From positions 1-64,000 of the forward strand of contig CAWETE010000005.1 of the NCBI GenBank assembly GCA_963811895.1: a stretch of 64,000 nt of DNA, written 5' to 3'. The translations under genes were made by a program, and so were the position numbers. The number at the start of each line of letters is the position of its first letter. Within the stretch, counting starts at the first letter, position 1. This stretch comes from DASSUW01 sp963811895 (GTDB taxonomy: Bacteria; Actinomycetota; Thermoleophilia; Solirubrobacterales; Solirubrobacteraceae). Below, piece after piece: positions 46,219 to 55,059 of the stretch. A model generated the notes under the pieces. The model made no database searches and was not told the origin of the DNA. It saw only the letters and a list, made by a program, of their open reading frames with translations.

Positions 46219-47173
46219 GTGATCGCCCGCACCGAGCGTCCCTATGACGTGCGCCCGGAGCGCTTGTACACGCGCGACGATCTGATGGACGGCTGGCATC
46301 CCGGCGCGGATCATTCGGTCACGCTGGACGGCCGGATCTACGCCTACGTCAAGGCGCATGGTGGGCGCGCACCCGACATGGATGAAGGACTGGCGCAACG
46401 CACGCACGACCACTTCATCGATGTCGCCCTTGCGGACTTTCTGATGCACGCCGGGCGGCCGGTGGTCGGGATCATGGGCGGGTCGAGCACCGTCGCGGCC
46501 GATCCCAACTATCGCCGCGTCGTCCACTTGGCGGCCGCGCTCGCTCAGCGTGGATACCTGGTCGTCGGAGGCGGCGGCCTCGGGATCATGGAAGCCGCGA
46601 ACCTCGGCGCCTACCTCGCCGATCGCTCGGACGCAGACCTCGATCACGCCGTGGACGCGCTCGCGAGCCGCCTCACCGTGGACCACGGACCCAGCCCGCT
46701 ACATGGGCGTCGCGGACGACATCCGCGACCGCTTCGCCCCGGGCGGCGACAGCCTCGCGATCCCCTCGTGGGTGATCGCAGGTGAGCCGATCAGCCAGTT
46801 CGCCTCACATATCGCGAAGTACTTCTCGAACAGCATCCGCGAAGACGGAATGCTCGCCGTCGCCACAGCCGGCATCGTGTTCGCGCCCGGGGGCGCGGGC
46901 ACCATGCAGGAGATCTTCCAGGACGCCGCCCAGAACGCCAACCGCACGTTCGGGCGCAGTCCCATGGCGTTCCTCGACACCCAGCACTATCGCGTGGAGA
47001 CCGGCCTCTATCCGACGTTGCAGCGGCAGGCGACGCGACTCGGCTTTGCCGACCTCCTTAGCCTCAGCGACGAGCCCGAGCAGATACTCGAACGCTTCCC
47101 TGCCGTCTCGGCGAAGCCTCGCGCCGACGGTACGCCAGAGATGCTCGTGAGGCGCATGCGCAACATGGGCTAG
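46219..47173 (+). CDS. LOG-family nucleotide 5'-monophosphate nucleosidase-like protein (frameshifted)
   Basis: About 317 residues. VVGIMGGSSTVAADPNYR and LVVGGGGLGIMEAANLG form the Rossmann nucleotide site. After one break near 46688 the second frame has YMGVADDIRDRFAPGGDSLAIP and FAPGGAGTMQEIFQDAAQN, the PGGxGTxxE signature of LOG proteins. These remove the base from nucleoside monophosphates. GTG 46219 is chosen as the start; a TTG 12 codons upstream is possible. Divergent from the phosphoribosyltransferase; together they could release and recycle bases. Confidence 0.8.
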
Positions 47174-47194
47174 GCCGACGCCCGGTTGAACTCA

Positions 47195-47228
47195 GCGGAA
47201 AAGGCCCGCAGATGCAGGCCTTTTCCGC
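47195..47228. terminator. Bidirectional terminator between convergent genes
   Basis: Perfect 12-bp stem GCGGAAAAGGCC / GGCCTTTTCCGC with a 10-nt loop. T-rich on the plus strand after the LOG gene and on the minus strand after the epoxide hydrolase gene. Confidence 0.85.
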
Positions 47229-47248
47229 TTTCCCGATGCGTCGGGCGG

Positions 47249-48178
47249 TTACGCGATCGACATGCGGCCGTTCTCGCCCACGCGGGCGGGGGCGAGGAAG
47301 TCGACGAGCAGTTCGTTCACGCGCTCGGCCTCGTCGTGATGGACCCAGTGGGACGCGTTGGGCAGGCGCTCGACCCGGTCGAGGTTGGGCACGTCCTCGT
47401 GGTGCGGCTCGGCGAGCTTGGGGCCGAGGTAGCGATCGCCTTGCCCCCAGATGACCAGGGTGGGCGCCGAGATGGGTCGGATCTCCTGCTTCGAACCCAG
47501 TCGCACCGCGGCGCGGTAGTAGTCGATCATCGCCTTCGCCGCTCCCGGCCGGGACCACGCGTCGACGTAGCGCTCGATCTGGTCCGCCGCATACGGCGGG
47601 CGGGCGTCGCGCAGGAAGCGCTTGAAGAACCGCCAGTGCCTGCGGTGCGCACGGCGCTCGGGCAGCCTGGGGAACTGGAAGTAGAAGAAGTACCAGCTCC
47701 TCAAGAGCTGACGCGGGTTGCGCAGTCCTTCGTTCAGCTTGCGCGGATGGGCCGCGTTCAGGATGGCGAGGCGGTCGACGACCTCGGGGTGGTTCATCGC
47801 CAGGCTCCACGCGACGCTGCCGCCCCAGTCGTGCCCGACCACCATCGCGGACTCGGCACCGAGCTCGCGGATGAGGCCGCGGATGTCGCCGGCGAGCTTG
47901 TCGGCGGTGTAGTCGGTGAAGCCGTCCGGCTTCGACGACAGGTTGTAGCCGCGCAGGTCGGGAGCGACGACGCGGAAGCCCGCCTTCACGAGCGGTGCGA
48001 TCTGCCGCCGCCAGCCGTACCAGAACTCCGGGAAGCCGTGCAGCAGGACGACCAGGGGCCCGTCGCCGGCCTCGACGTAATGCAACTCCACGTCGCCGAT
48101 CTCGGCATAGCCCTCGTGAAGCCCGCTAACGGCGTCGATCGCCGGGCTGGTGGAGGTATCGGGTGTGGTGGTGGTCAT
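47249..48178 (-). CDS. Epoxide hydrolase-type alpha/beta hydrolase
   Basis: A 309-residue intact protein with a strong ribosome site (AAAGGAG) before ATG 48178. LLHGFPEFWYGWRRQI is the HGxP region, VVGHDWGGSVAW carries the Asp nucleophile, VIWGQGDRYLGP the acid and LPNASHWVHHDEAERV the His. It matches soluble epoxide hydrolases and haloacetate dehalogenases. Its upstream region holds an 8-bp inverted repeat and the 25-nt shared motif. Confidence 0.9.
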   Translation of the reverse strand: MTTTTPDTSTSPAIDAVSGLHEGYAEIGDVELHYVEAGDGPLVVLLHGFPEFWYGWRRQIAPLVKAGFRVVAPDLRGYNLSSKPDGFTDYTADKLAGDIRGLIRELGAESAMVVGHDWGGSVAWSLAMNHPEVVDRLAILNAAHPRKLNEGLRNPRQLLRSWYFFYFQFPRLPERRAHRRHWRFFKRFLRDARPPYAADQIERYVDAWSRPGAAKAMIDYYRAAVRLGSKQEIRPISAPTLVIWGQGDRYLGPKLAEPHHEDVPNLDRVERLPNASHWVHHDEAERVNELLVDFLAPARVGENGRMSIA

Positions 48179-48194
48179 GATTGATCTCCTTTGA

Positions 48195-48220
48195 GATGTA
48201 GTGGTGTGTGCAACTACATC
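48195..48220. promoter_or_regulatory. Inverted repeat GATGTAGT-N10-ACTACATC upstream of the epoxide hydrolase
   Basis: Perfect 8-bp arms, 17-42 nt before the start codon, between the ribosome site and the 25-nt motif. An operator or a 5'-leader hairpin. Confidence 0.5.
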
Positions 48221-48240
48221 CTGCGCCCCTCGGCTCCGCG

Positions 48241-48265
48241 TCGCGCCCGTGAAATGCCCTGGTCT
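48241..48265 (-). promoter_or_regulatory. 25-nt shared motif, site 2 (epoxide hydrolase)
   Basis: Plus-strand TCGCGCCCGTGAAATGCCCTGGTCT, ending 63 nt before the minus-strand start. It also lies 34 nt before the plus-strand hydratase start, so it could serve either direction. Confidence 0.6.
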
Positions 48266-48298
48266 GCACCCCCGGGCGCGTGCGCTCGTCCGCTGACG

Positions 48299-49114
48299 AT
48301 GCCGGTGTTCGAGACACTCACTGTGCGCACTGAGGGGCCGGTGCTGATCGTGGAGATCGCGGCCCCGCCCATGAACCTCCTCGGCCCCGACCTGGTCCGC
48401 GATCTGGTCTCGCTCATCCAGCGGGCCGAGGCCGACGACGCGGTCCACGTGCTCGTGTTCACGAGCGCCGATCCGGACTACTTCATCTCCCATGTCGACG
48501 TGACGCGGATCGAGGAGTACCGGGCGGAGGCGGCGAAGCTGACCGGCGAGGCGTCGATCGCGCTCCTGTTTCACCATCTCAGCGCGAGTCGCCTCGTGAC
48601 CATCGCGCAGATCGAGGGTCGCGTGCGCGGCGCCGGCAGTGAGTTCGTGCTGGCGTGCGACATGCGCTTCGCGGCGCGTGAGTCGGCGATCTTCGGTCAG
48701 TTCGAGCCGGCGTTCGGCCTGCTCCCCGGCGGGGGCGCTGCCCAGCATCTCGTGCGTCTGATGGGTCGCGGCCGGGCGCTCGAGGTCATGCTGAGCGCGG
48801 AGGACTACGACGCCGATCTGGCCGAACGCTACGGCTGGATCAATAGGGCGCTGCCCGCCGTCGAGCTCGGCGACTTCGTCGCGTCGCTCGCGCAGCGGAT
48901 CGGCGGATTCCCGGTCGCGGGCCATGCCGTGGTCAAGGACCGGGTCAACGCGATCGCGCTCGCGCCGGCCGAGGAGTTCCGCCGCGACTCGGATCTCTTC
49001 GGCAACGGCGTGCGCGACCCCGAGGCGCAGAGCCGGATCCAGGCGGCCTTCGAACGCGGTCTGCAGACCCGCGACGGGGAACTGGCATTGGCTCGCCTGC
49101 TGGGCGACCGTTGA
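48299..49114 (+). CDS. Enoyl-CoA hydratase/isomerase-like protein, copy 2 (intact)
   Basis: A 271-residue crotonase-fold protein. Begins MPVFETLTVRTEGPVLIVEI and has APPMNLLG, SHVDVTRIEEYRAEA, GRVRGAGSEFVLACDMRFAARES, FGQFEPAFGLLPGGGAAQHL and AERYGWINRALP. The Glu pair of classic hydratases is not clearly placed, so an isomerase or hydrolase activity is possible. It diverges from the epoxide hydrolase over 120 nt. The duplicate at 43.9 kb has the same order next to another module copy. Confidence 0.85.
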   Translation: MPVFETLTVRTEGPVLIVEIAAPPMNLLGPDLVRDLVSLIQRAEADDAVHVLVFTSADPDYFISHVDVTRIEEYRAEAAKLTGEASIALLFHHLSASRLVTIAQIEGRVRGAGSEFVLACDMRFAARESAIFGQFEPAFGLLPGGGAAQHLVRLMGRGRALEVMLSAEDYDADLAERYGWINRALPAVELGDFVASLAQRIGGFPVAGHAVVKDRVNAIALAPAEEFRRDSDLFGNGVRDPEAQSRIQAAFERGLQTRDGELALARLLGDR

Positions 49115-49188
49115 TCGGCCTCGGCCAGCGCCCGGGTTTCTCCCTGGTTGCCAACCGGCCGCGCCGGACGTAGCCTCGGCGGGTGGCC

Positions 49189-51962
49189 ATGTCGACTCAT
49201 GAGCCGCAGTTGCTCGGTCGGCGCAGCGAGTGTGCGGCGCTGGATCAGCTCGTTGCGAGCGTGCGCGAGGGTCTGAGCCGCGCGCTGGTGCTGCGCGGCG
49301 AGGCCGGCGTTGGCAAGAGCGCCCTGCTGGAGTACCTGGTGCGGCGCGCTTCGGGGTGCGGCTTTGCCCGGGCGGCGGGCGTCGAGTCCGAGATGGAGCT
49401 CGCGTTCGCGGGGTTGCATCAGCTCTGCGCGCCGTTCATCGATCGCCTGGACCGCCTGCCCGGCCCGCAGCGCGAGGCGCTCGGCACCGCGCTCGGTCTG
49501 CGCGAGGGCGACGCCCCGGATCGCTTCCTCGTCGGCCTGTCGGTCCTGAGCCTGTTGTCGGACGCGGCGGAGGAGCGGCCGCTGGTCTGCGTCGTCGACG
49601 ATGCGCAGTGGCTCGACGGCGCGTCGGCGCAGGCGCTGGCGTTCGTGGCACGCCGTCTGGGCGCTGAGTCGGTCGGGCTGGTGTTCGCGGTGCGCGAGCC
49701 GGCGGGCGAGCGGCATCTCGAGGGTCTGGCGGAGCTCGTGGTCGGTGGGCTGGCTGACGGTGATGCGCAGGCGCTGCTGGAGGCCGTGGTGGCGGGCCCG
49801 CTCGACGAGCGGGTGCGCGATCGGATCGTGGCCGAGACGCGCGGCAATCCGCTGGCGCTGCTGGAGCTGCCACGCGGCCGGACGCCCGCGGAGCTGGCGG
49901 GCGGGTTCGGGCTGAACGGCGGGCCGGCGCTGGCGGGCCGCATCGAGGAGCGCTTCCAGGAGCGGTTCGCGGAGCTGTCCGCCGGCGACCCGGCTCCTGC
50001 TCCTGGTCGCGGCGGCCGAGCCGGTCGGCGATCCGCTCCTGGTCTGGAAAGCCGCTGCCGCGCTTGGGATCGAGGGCGCGCGCCGCAGACCCGGCGACGG
50101 CTGCGGGCCTGGTCGAGCTCGGCGCACAGGTGCGCTTCCGCCATCCGCTGGTGCGGTCCGCCGTGTACGGGGCAGCGGTGCCGGAGGACCGGCGGCGCGT
50201 CCACGAAGCCCTCGCCGAGGCCACCGACGCCGAGGTCGATCCCGATCGCCGCGCGTGGCACCGCGCCCAGGCGACGGCTGGCCTCGACGAAGACGTCGCG
50301 GCCGAGCTGGAGCGCTCGGCGAGCCGGGCACGGGCGCGCGGCGGGCTGGCGGCAGGGGCCGCCTTCCTCGAGCGCGCCGCCGAGCTGACGCCCGACTCGA
50401 AGCGCAGGGCGCAGCGTGCCCTGGCCGCGGCGCAGGGCAAGCACCAGGCCGGCGCGCCCGACGCGGCGCTGCGCCTGCTGGCGGTGGCGGAGGCGGGGCC
50501 GCTGGACGAGCTCGAGCAGGCGCGAGCGCAGCTCTTGCATGCGCAGATCACGTTCGCGACCACGCGGGGCCGCGACGCTCCCCCGCTGCTGCTCGCGGCC
50601 GCCAAGCGGCTGGAGCCGCTGGACGTGCTCCTCGCACACGCCACGTACCTCGAGGCGTTCGCCGCGGCGCTCGTCGCCGACCGCCTGGCCCTCGGCGGCG
50701 ATACGCGCGAGGTCGCCGCCGCGGTCCTCGCCGCCGACTGGGGGAGGTTGCCGACCGAGTCGCCGCGCGCCTGCAATCTGCTGCTGGACGGGCTCGCCCT
50801 CCTCACCTGCCAGGGCTACACCACCGGGACGCCGGCGCTGAAGGAGGCCTTGCGAGCGTTCCGGGACGCGCAGCTCTCCGAGGAGGAGGAGCTGTGCTGG
50901 CTCTGGCTGGCCTGCCACATCGCCCGGGCCCTCGGCGACGACGTCGCGTGGGACGAGCTGACCGCGCGCCAGATCGAGGTCGCGCGGCGGGCCGGCGCGC
51001 TCTCGCTGCTGCCGGTCGCCCTGGACGACCGGATCCACGTCGACCTCTTCGGCGGCCGGTTCGCGGTGGCGACGTCGCTGGCGGCCGAGGCGGCCGCCGT
51101 CGTGGAGGCGACCGGCAGCCGGATCAGCCTGCGCGGCCCCATCGCGCTGGCCAACTGGCGCGGACAGGAGGCCGAAGCCCGGACCCTGATCGAGGCGCGC
51201 CGGCAGGACGTGATGAGCCGCGGGGAAGGCCTCTGGCTCGCCCACACCGACTGGGGCAGCGCCGTCCGCTACAACGGCCTCGGCCGCTACGACGACGCCC
51301 TCGCCGCCGCGGAGCGCGCCGCCGAGGGCGCGCGCGGTCTCGGCGTCCCCACGTGGGTGCTCGCCGATCTGATCGAGGCCGCCGTCCACAGCGGCAAGCC
51401 CGAGCGTGCCTCCGGACCGCTCGCGCGGCTGACCGAGATCGCCGAGGCCAACGGCACCGACTGGTCGCTCGGGTTCCTCGCCCGCTCGCGCGCACTGGTC
51501 GCCGAGCGGGAGGCCGCCGAGCCGCTCTACCGCGAGGGGATCGAGCGGCTCGGCCGCACGCGCATCCGCGTGGCGCTCGCCCGCACGATGCTCGTGTACG
51601 GCGAGTGGCTGCGGCGCGAGAACCGCCGCGTCGACGCCCGCGAGCAGCTCCGCGCAGCGCACGAGATGCTCACGGACGTCGGTATGGAGGCCTTCGCCGA
51701 GCGGGCCCGCCGCGAGCTGCTGGCGACGGGGGAGACGGTGCGCAAGCGGACCGTCGAGACGCTGGACGACCTGACGCCGCAGGAGGCCCAGATCGGGCGC
51801 CTGGCCGCCGACGGTTTCACGAACCCCGAGATCGGCGCGCAGCTGTTCCTCAGCCCGCGCACCGTCGAGTGGCATCTGCGCAAGGTCTTCGGAAAGCTCG
51901 GGATCAGGTCCCGCAGGCAGCTCCGCACGGCGCTGCCCGAAGGCGGCCTGGTTCCGGCTTAG
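49189..51962 (+). CDS. Large AAA-TPR-LuxR regulator, second copy (two frame breaks)
   Basis: About 925 residues. VLRGEAGVGKSALLEYL (Walker A) and LVCVVDDAQWLDG (Walker B) lie in the first frame. Breaks near 49983 and 50083 bracket TRLLLLVAAAEPVGDPLLVW in another frame. The remainder is open to the C-terminal HTH (LTPQEAQIGRLAADGFTNPEIGAQLFLSPRTVEWHLRKVFGKLGIRSRRQL). A GTG two codons before the ATG is an alternative start. Paralogue of the 40.5 kb regulator. The stop overlaps the convergent VOC gene stop by three bases. Confidence 0.85.
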
Positions 51963-52659
51963 GCGATCACCACGCCGTGCGCCTCCTTCATGTACAGGTC
52001 GGCGGCGGCGGTCGCCTCCTCCGACGTGCTGCCGTGCTGGCGGGCGCTCAGGTACGGCGCGTACCAGTCCCACCAGTCGTGGGCCGGCGCGGCCTTCTCG
52101 AAGCGGTCGTGGTGCATGCGCCGTCTCGAGCAGGAGCTCGGCCAGCGTGGCGACGGGCGTCTCGTCCACCCGGCCGGGCAGACGGGAGGTGACCTCCTGC
52201 AGCAGGAACTCGTTCCCGTCGGGATCGCTGAACGTCGCGAACGAGCCGTAGGACTTGTGCTCGGGGTCCGGGCCGGGCACGCGACGCGCGCCGTCCGCGC
52301 TGAACGCCACGCCGTGGAAGACCCCGGACACGTCGACGCCGCGCTCGATCAGCTCGGCACGCGCCGCCTCGATGTCGCCGACGGCAAGCAGCAGGCTTCC
52401 GACCGACCCGGGGACGGCGCTCGTGACGCCGGTGCCGAAGATGAGCGACGCCTCGGAGCCGGGCGGCGTGAACTGCAGGACCCGGAAGTCCTCGGTGAAG
52501 ACGAAGTCCGCGTCCTCGCGCCATCCCAGCGAAGCGAAGAACTGCTTGGTGCGCTCGGCGTCGGAGACCGGAAGGATCACGACCTCGAGCTTCATGTCGT
52601 TCTGACGCGTCTGGGGGACCTGGGTCGCGAGTGGCGGTGGTGAGTTCGGTGGTGTTCAT
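51959..52659 (-). CDS. VOC-family (glyoxalase-like) protein (two frame breaks)
   Basis: About 233 residues. ATG 52659 has AGGA upstream and begins MNTTELTTATRDPGPP. A break near 52600 leads to MKLEVVILPVSDAERTKQFFASLGWR. SYGSFATFSDPDGNEFLLQEV is the second half-site with the metal Glu. A break near 52130 leads to a conserved tail (HHDRFEKAAPAHDWWDWYAPYLSARQ, YMKEAHGVV). Similar proteins are common in actinobacteria, often as duplicated stress genes; reaction unknown. Its leader carries the 25-nt motif. Confidence 0.8.
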
Positions 52660-52714
52660 GGTGTCCTCCGTGGGGCTTGGGGTGTGACAGCACGGTCTCG
52701 CGTTTCGAGCCGCG

Positions 52715-52739
52715 TCGCGCCCGTGTAAACCCCTGGTCT
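52715..52739 (-). promoter_or_regulatory. 25-nt shared motif, site 3 (VOC protein)
   Basis: Plus-strand TCGCGCCCGTGTAAACCCCTGGTCT, ending 56 nt before the minus-strand start at 52659 and 33 nt before the divergent reductase start. Confidence 0.6.
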
Positions 52740-52771
52740 CTCCCCGGCAAGGTGGTTTACGCTGGCCATGG

Positions 52772-54139
52772 GTGAGCTACGACTACGACGTCATCGTGCT
52801 GGGCGGCGGCTCGCCCGGAGAGCACTGCGCCGGCGCGCTCGCCGAGGGTGGGCTGCGGGTCGCGGTCGTCGAGCGCGAGCTGGTCGGCGGCGAGTGCTCC
52901 TACTTCGCGTGCATTCCGTCGAAGACGCTGCTGCGGCCGGGTGAGGTGGTGCACGAGGCGCGCGACGCGGCGGCCACGGCGGAGGTCGACGTCGACGCCG
53001 TGCTGGCCTGGCGGGACTTCATGGTCTCCGACTACTCCGACGCAGGCCAGGAGCGCTGGCTGGCCGACAACGGCATCGACCTGCTGCGCGGCACCGGCAG
53101 GCTGGCCGGGACCGGCGTGGTCGAGGTCGACGGCGCGCGCCATACGGCCGAGCACGTCGTGCTCGCGAACGGCGCCGAGCCGTTCATCCCGCCGATCCCC
53201 GGACTGCGCGAGCTCGACGAGATCTGGACCAACCGCGAGGCGACCGGCATGAAGGCCGTCCCGCGCCGGCTGCTCGTGCTAGGCGGCGGGCCCGTCGGCA
53301 CCGAGATGGCGCAGGCCGTCCGGCGCCTCGGCGGCGATGTCGCGCTGATCGAGGGCTCCGCTCACGTGCTCCCGCGCGAGCCCGCGCCACTGGGCGAGGC
53401 GCTCGGCGAGGTCCTGCGCCGTGACGGCATCAAGCTCCTCCTCGACGTGCACGCGACCGCGGCGCGGCGCGAGGGCGACGACTACGTGCTCGAGCTCGAC
53501 GACGGGCACGTGGTGCGCGGCGACCGGCTCCTCGTGGCCACCGGCCGGCGCCCGCGCGTGGACGGGATCGGGCTCGACACGGTCGGCATCGAGCCCGGCC
53601 CGCACGGTGTCCCGGTCGACGGCCGGCTGCGCGCCGGCGAGCGCCTGTGGGCGATCGGCGACGTCACCGGCATCTGGCCGCTCACCCACGTCGGCAAGTA
53701 CCAGGGCCGCGTCGTGGCGGCCAACATCCTCGGTGACCCGCGCGAGGCCAACTACGACGCCGTCCCGCGTGTCACCTACACGGACCCGCAGGCAGCGGCG
53801 GCCGGCGCCACCGAGGCGCCGTTCAGCGCCACCGCCCTGGTGTCGGAGGTGGCCAAGACCGCCACCTACACGCGCGCGTACGCCGAGTCCAACGGGTTTC
53901 TCACGGTGCTCAGCGACGGCGAGCGGCTGACCGGCGCCTACGCGCTCGGGCCCGAGGCCGGTGAATGGCTCCAGCAGGCCACGCTGGCCATCCGCGCTCG
54001 CGTGCCCCTCGACGTGCTGCTGGACACCATCCAGCCCTTCCCGACCTTCTCGGAGATCTACCTAGCTGCCCTCAAGGCGCTCGCCGGCACGGTCACGCGG
54101 AGTCGGGATACGGATCGTCGGCCGAGTCGCCGCCGCTGA
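52772..54139 (+). CDS. FAD-dependent disulfide oxidoreductase (Lpd/MerA-like), C-terminal His missing
   Basis: A 455-residue intact protein. FAD motif VIVLGGGSPGEHCAG, redox pair GGECSYFACIPSKTLL, NAD(P) motif LLVLGGGPVGTEMAQ, and ATGRRPRVDG with WAIGDVTGIWPLTHVGKYQGRVVA. At the C-terminus the usual HxHPxxSE reads IQPFPTFSEIY, so the catalytic His is Gln. A mercuric-reductase-like or thiol-linked reductase is more likely than a pyruvate-dehydrogenase E3. The GTG start overlaps an out-of-frame ATG. Confidence 0.85.
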   Translation: MSYDYDVIVLGGGSPGEHCAGALAEGGLRVAVVERELVGGECSYFACIPSKTLLRPGEVVHEARDAAATAEVDVDAVLAWRDFMVSDYSDAGQERWLADNGIDLLRGTGRLAGTGVVEVDGARHTAEHVVLANGAEPFIPPIPGLRELDEIWTNREATGMKAVPRRLLVLGGGPVGTEMAQAVRRLGGDVALIEGSAHVLPREPAPLGEALGEVLRRDGIKLLLDVHATAARREGDDYVLELDDGHVVRGDRLLVATGRRPRVDGIGLDTVGIEPGPHGVPVDGRLRAGERLWAIGDVTGIWPLTHVGKYQGRVVAANILGDPREANYDAVPRVTYTDPQAAAAGATEAPFSATALVSEVAKTATYTRAYAESNGFLTVLSDGERLTGAYALGPEAGEWLQQATLAIRARVPLDVLLDTIQPFPTFSEIYLAALKALAGTVTRSRDTDRRPSRRR

Positions 54140-54278
54140 TCGTCTGGTACTCGCCGTTGCCGCAGCTCGGGCAGGGCGGCAGGTGCGTCGTGGAGCCGAC
54201 CTCCAGATCGTTGCCGCAGTTCGTGCACTTGTAGGTGCCGGCGGATACGTCGCTGCCGGCGGGAACGGGCTCGGCCAT
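54093..54278 (-). CDS. Small zinc-ribbon protein
   Basis: A 61-residue protein with an AGGAGG ribosome site 6 nt before ATG 54278. Two CxxC knuckles (KCTNCGND and PCPSCGNGEY) 16 residues apart form a rubredoxin-like zinc ribbon. The N- and C-terminal tails are acidic. It overlaps the convergent reductase 3' end by 47 nt. Function unknown. Confidence 0.8.
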   Translation of the reverse strand: MAEPVPAGSDVSAGTYKCTNCGNDLEVGSTTHLPPCPSCGNGEYQTISGGDSADDPYPDSA

Positions 54279-54433
54279 GTCGTCCTCCTCGTAGGGTCGC
54301 TTCCACGCGGTCCTACCGGCTCCGCGTCGTCTTCCAAACGCCGCGGACGGCTCGGCGGTCAGCGTCCTGTCGCCGGACGCTTCCTCACCTGTGGGCTCGG
54401 GTAGCGCAGCGGCAAGCGACGAAGGGAGGACCC

Positions 54434-54865
54434 GTGTCCGACAAGAAGGCACGCGACGTCATGAGTACCGACTGCACGTGCATCGGGGAGAACGACACGC
54501 TGCTCGACGCGGCGCGCAAGCTCGCCGAGCTCGACGTCGGATCGCTGCCGATCTGCGGCGAGGACGACCGGCTCAAGGGCATGCTCACCGACCGCGACAT
54601 CGTCGTCAAGGCGCTCGCCCAGGGCAAGGATCCCGGCTCCACGAGGGCCGGCGAGCTCGGTACGGGCGACAGCAAGACCGTGACGATCGGCGCCGACGAC
54701 TCGATCGAGGAGGCGCTGCGCACGATGATCGACCACAAGGTGCGGCGACTCCCGGTGATCGACGGCAAGCAGCTCGTCGGCATCATCAGCCAGGCCGACG
54801 TGGCCACCAACGTCGACGAGGAGCGCGTGGGCGACCTCGTCGAGGCGATCTCCGCGGCACCGTGA
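54434..54865 (+). CDS. Two-CBS-domain protein
   Basis: A 143-residue protein; the GTG start follows GGGAGGACCC. Two CBS units: VMSTDCTCIGENDTLLDAARKLAELDVGSLPIC, LKGMLTDRDIVVKAL, then DSIEEALRTMIDHKVRRLPVID, LVGIISQADVA. Binds adenosyl ligands and usually acts in stress or dormancy responses. A GC hairpin (54873-54908) follows. Confidence 0.9.
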   Translation: MSDKKARDVMSTDCTCIGENDTLLDAARKLAELDVGSLPICGEDDRLKGMLTDRDIVVKALAQGKDPGSTRAGELGTGDSKTVTIGADDSIEEALRTMIDHKVRRLPVIDGKQLVGIISQADVATNVDEERVGDLVEAISAAP

Positions 54866-54872
54866 CCTGAAC

Positions 54873-54908
54873 GCTGGTGGGGGCGGCCCCAGGCTCGCCC
54901 CCGCCAGA
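54873..54908 (+). terminator. GC hairpin after the CBS gene
   Basis: CTGGTGGGGGCG / CGCCCCCGCCAG arms (one G-T pair) with a 12-nt loop, 8 nt after the stop. Confidence 0.55.
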
Positions 54909-54936
54909 CCGGTCTCTGCACGCGCCGGCGCCACGT

Positions 54937-54985
54937 TGTCCCGCCAACGGGACACATTGCACGACTTCTCTCCGCAATGTGTCCC
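54937..54985. promoter_or_regulatory. Overlapping inverted repeats upstream of the YihY operon
   Basis: GGGACACATTGC (54949-54960) pairs perfectly with GCAATGTGTCCC (54974-54985). Its first part also pairs with the TGTCCC just upstream (TGTCCC-GCCAAC-GGGACA). The two pairings exclude each other. Position is 75-125 nt before the YihY start. Either an attenuator-like switch or three half-sites of a repressor. Confidence 0.55.
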
Positions 54986-55059
54986 ACTACGGAGTTCGCG
55001 GGATTGGCGCCGAGCCACCCTGGGGTAGCGCCTCGATCGACCCCAGGGAGGAGACCGTG

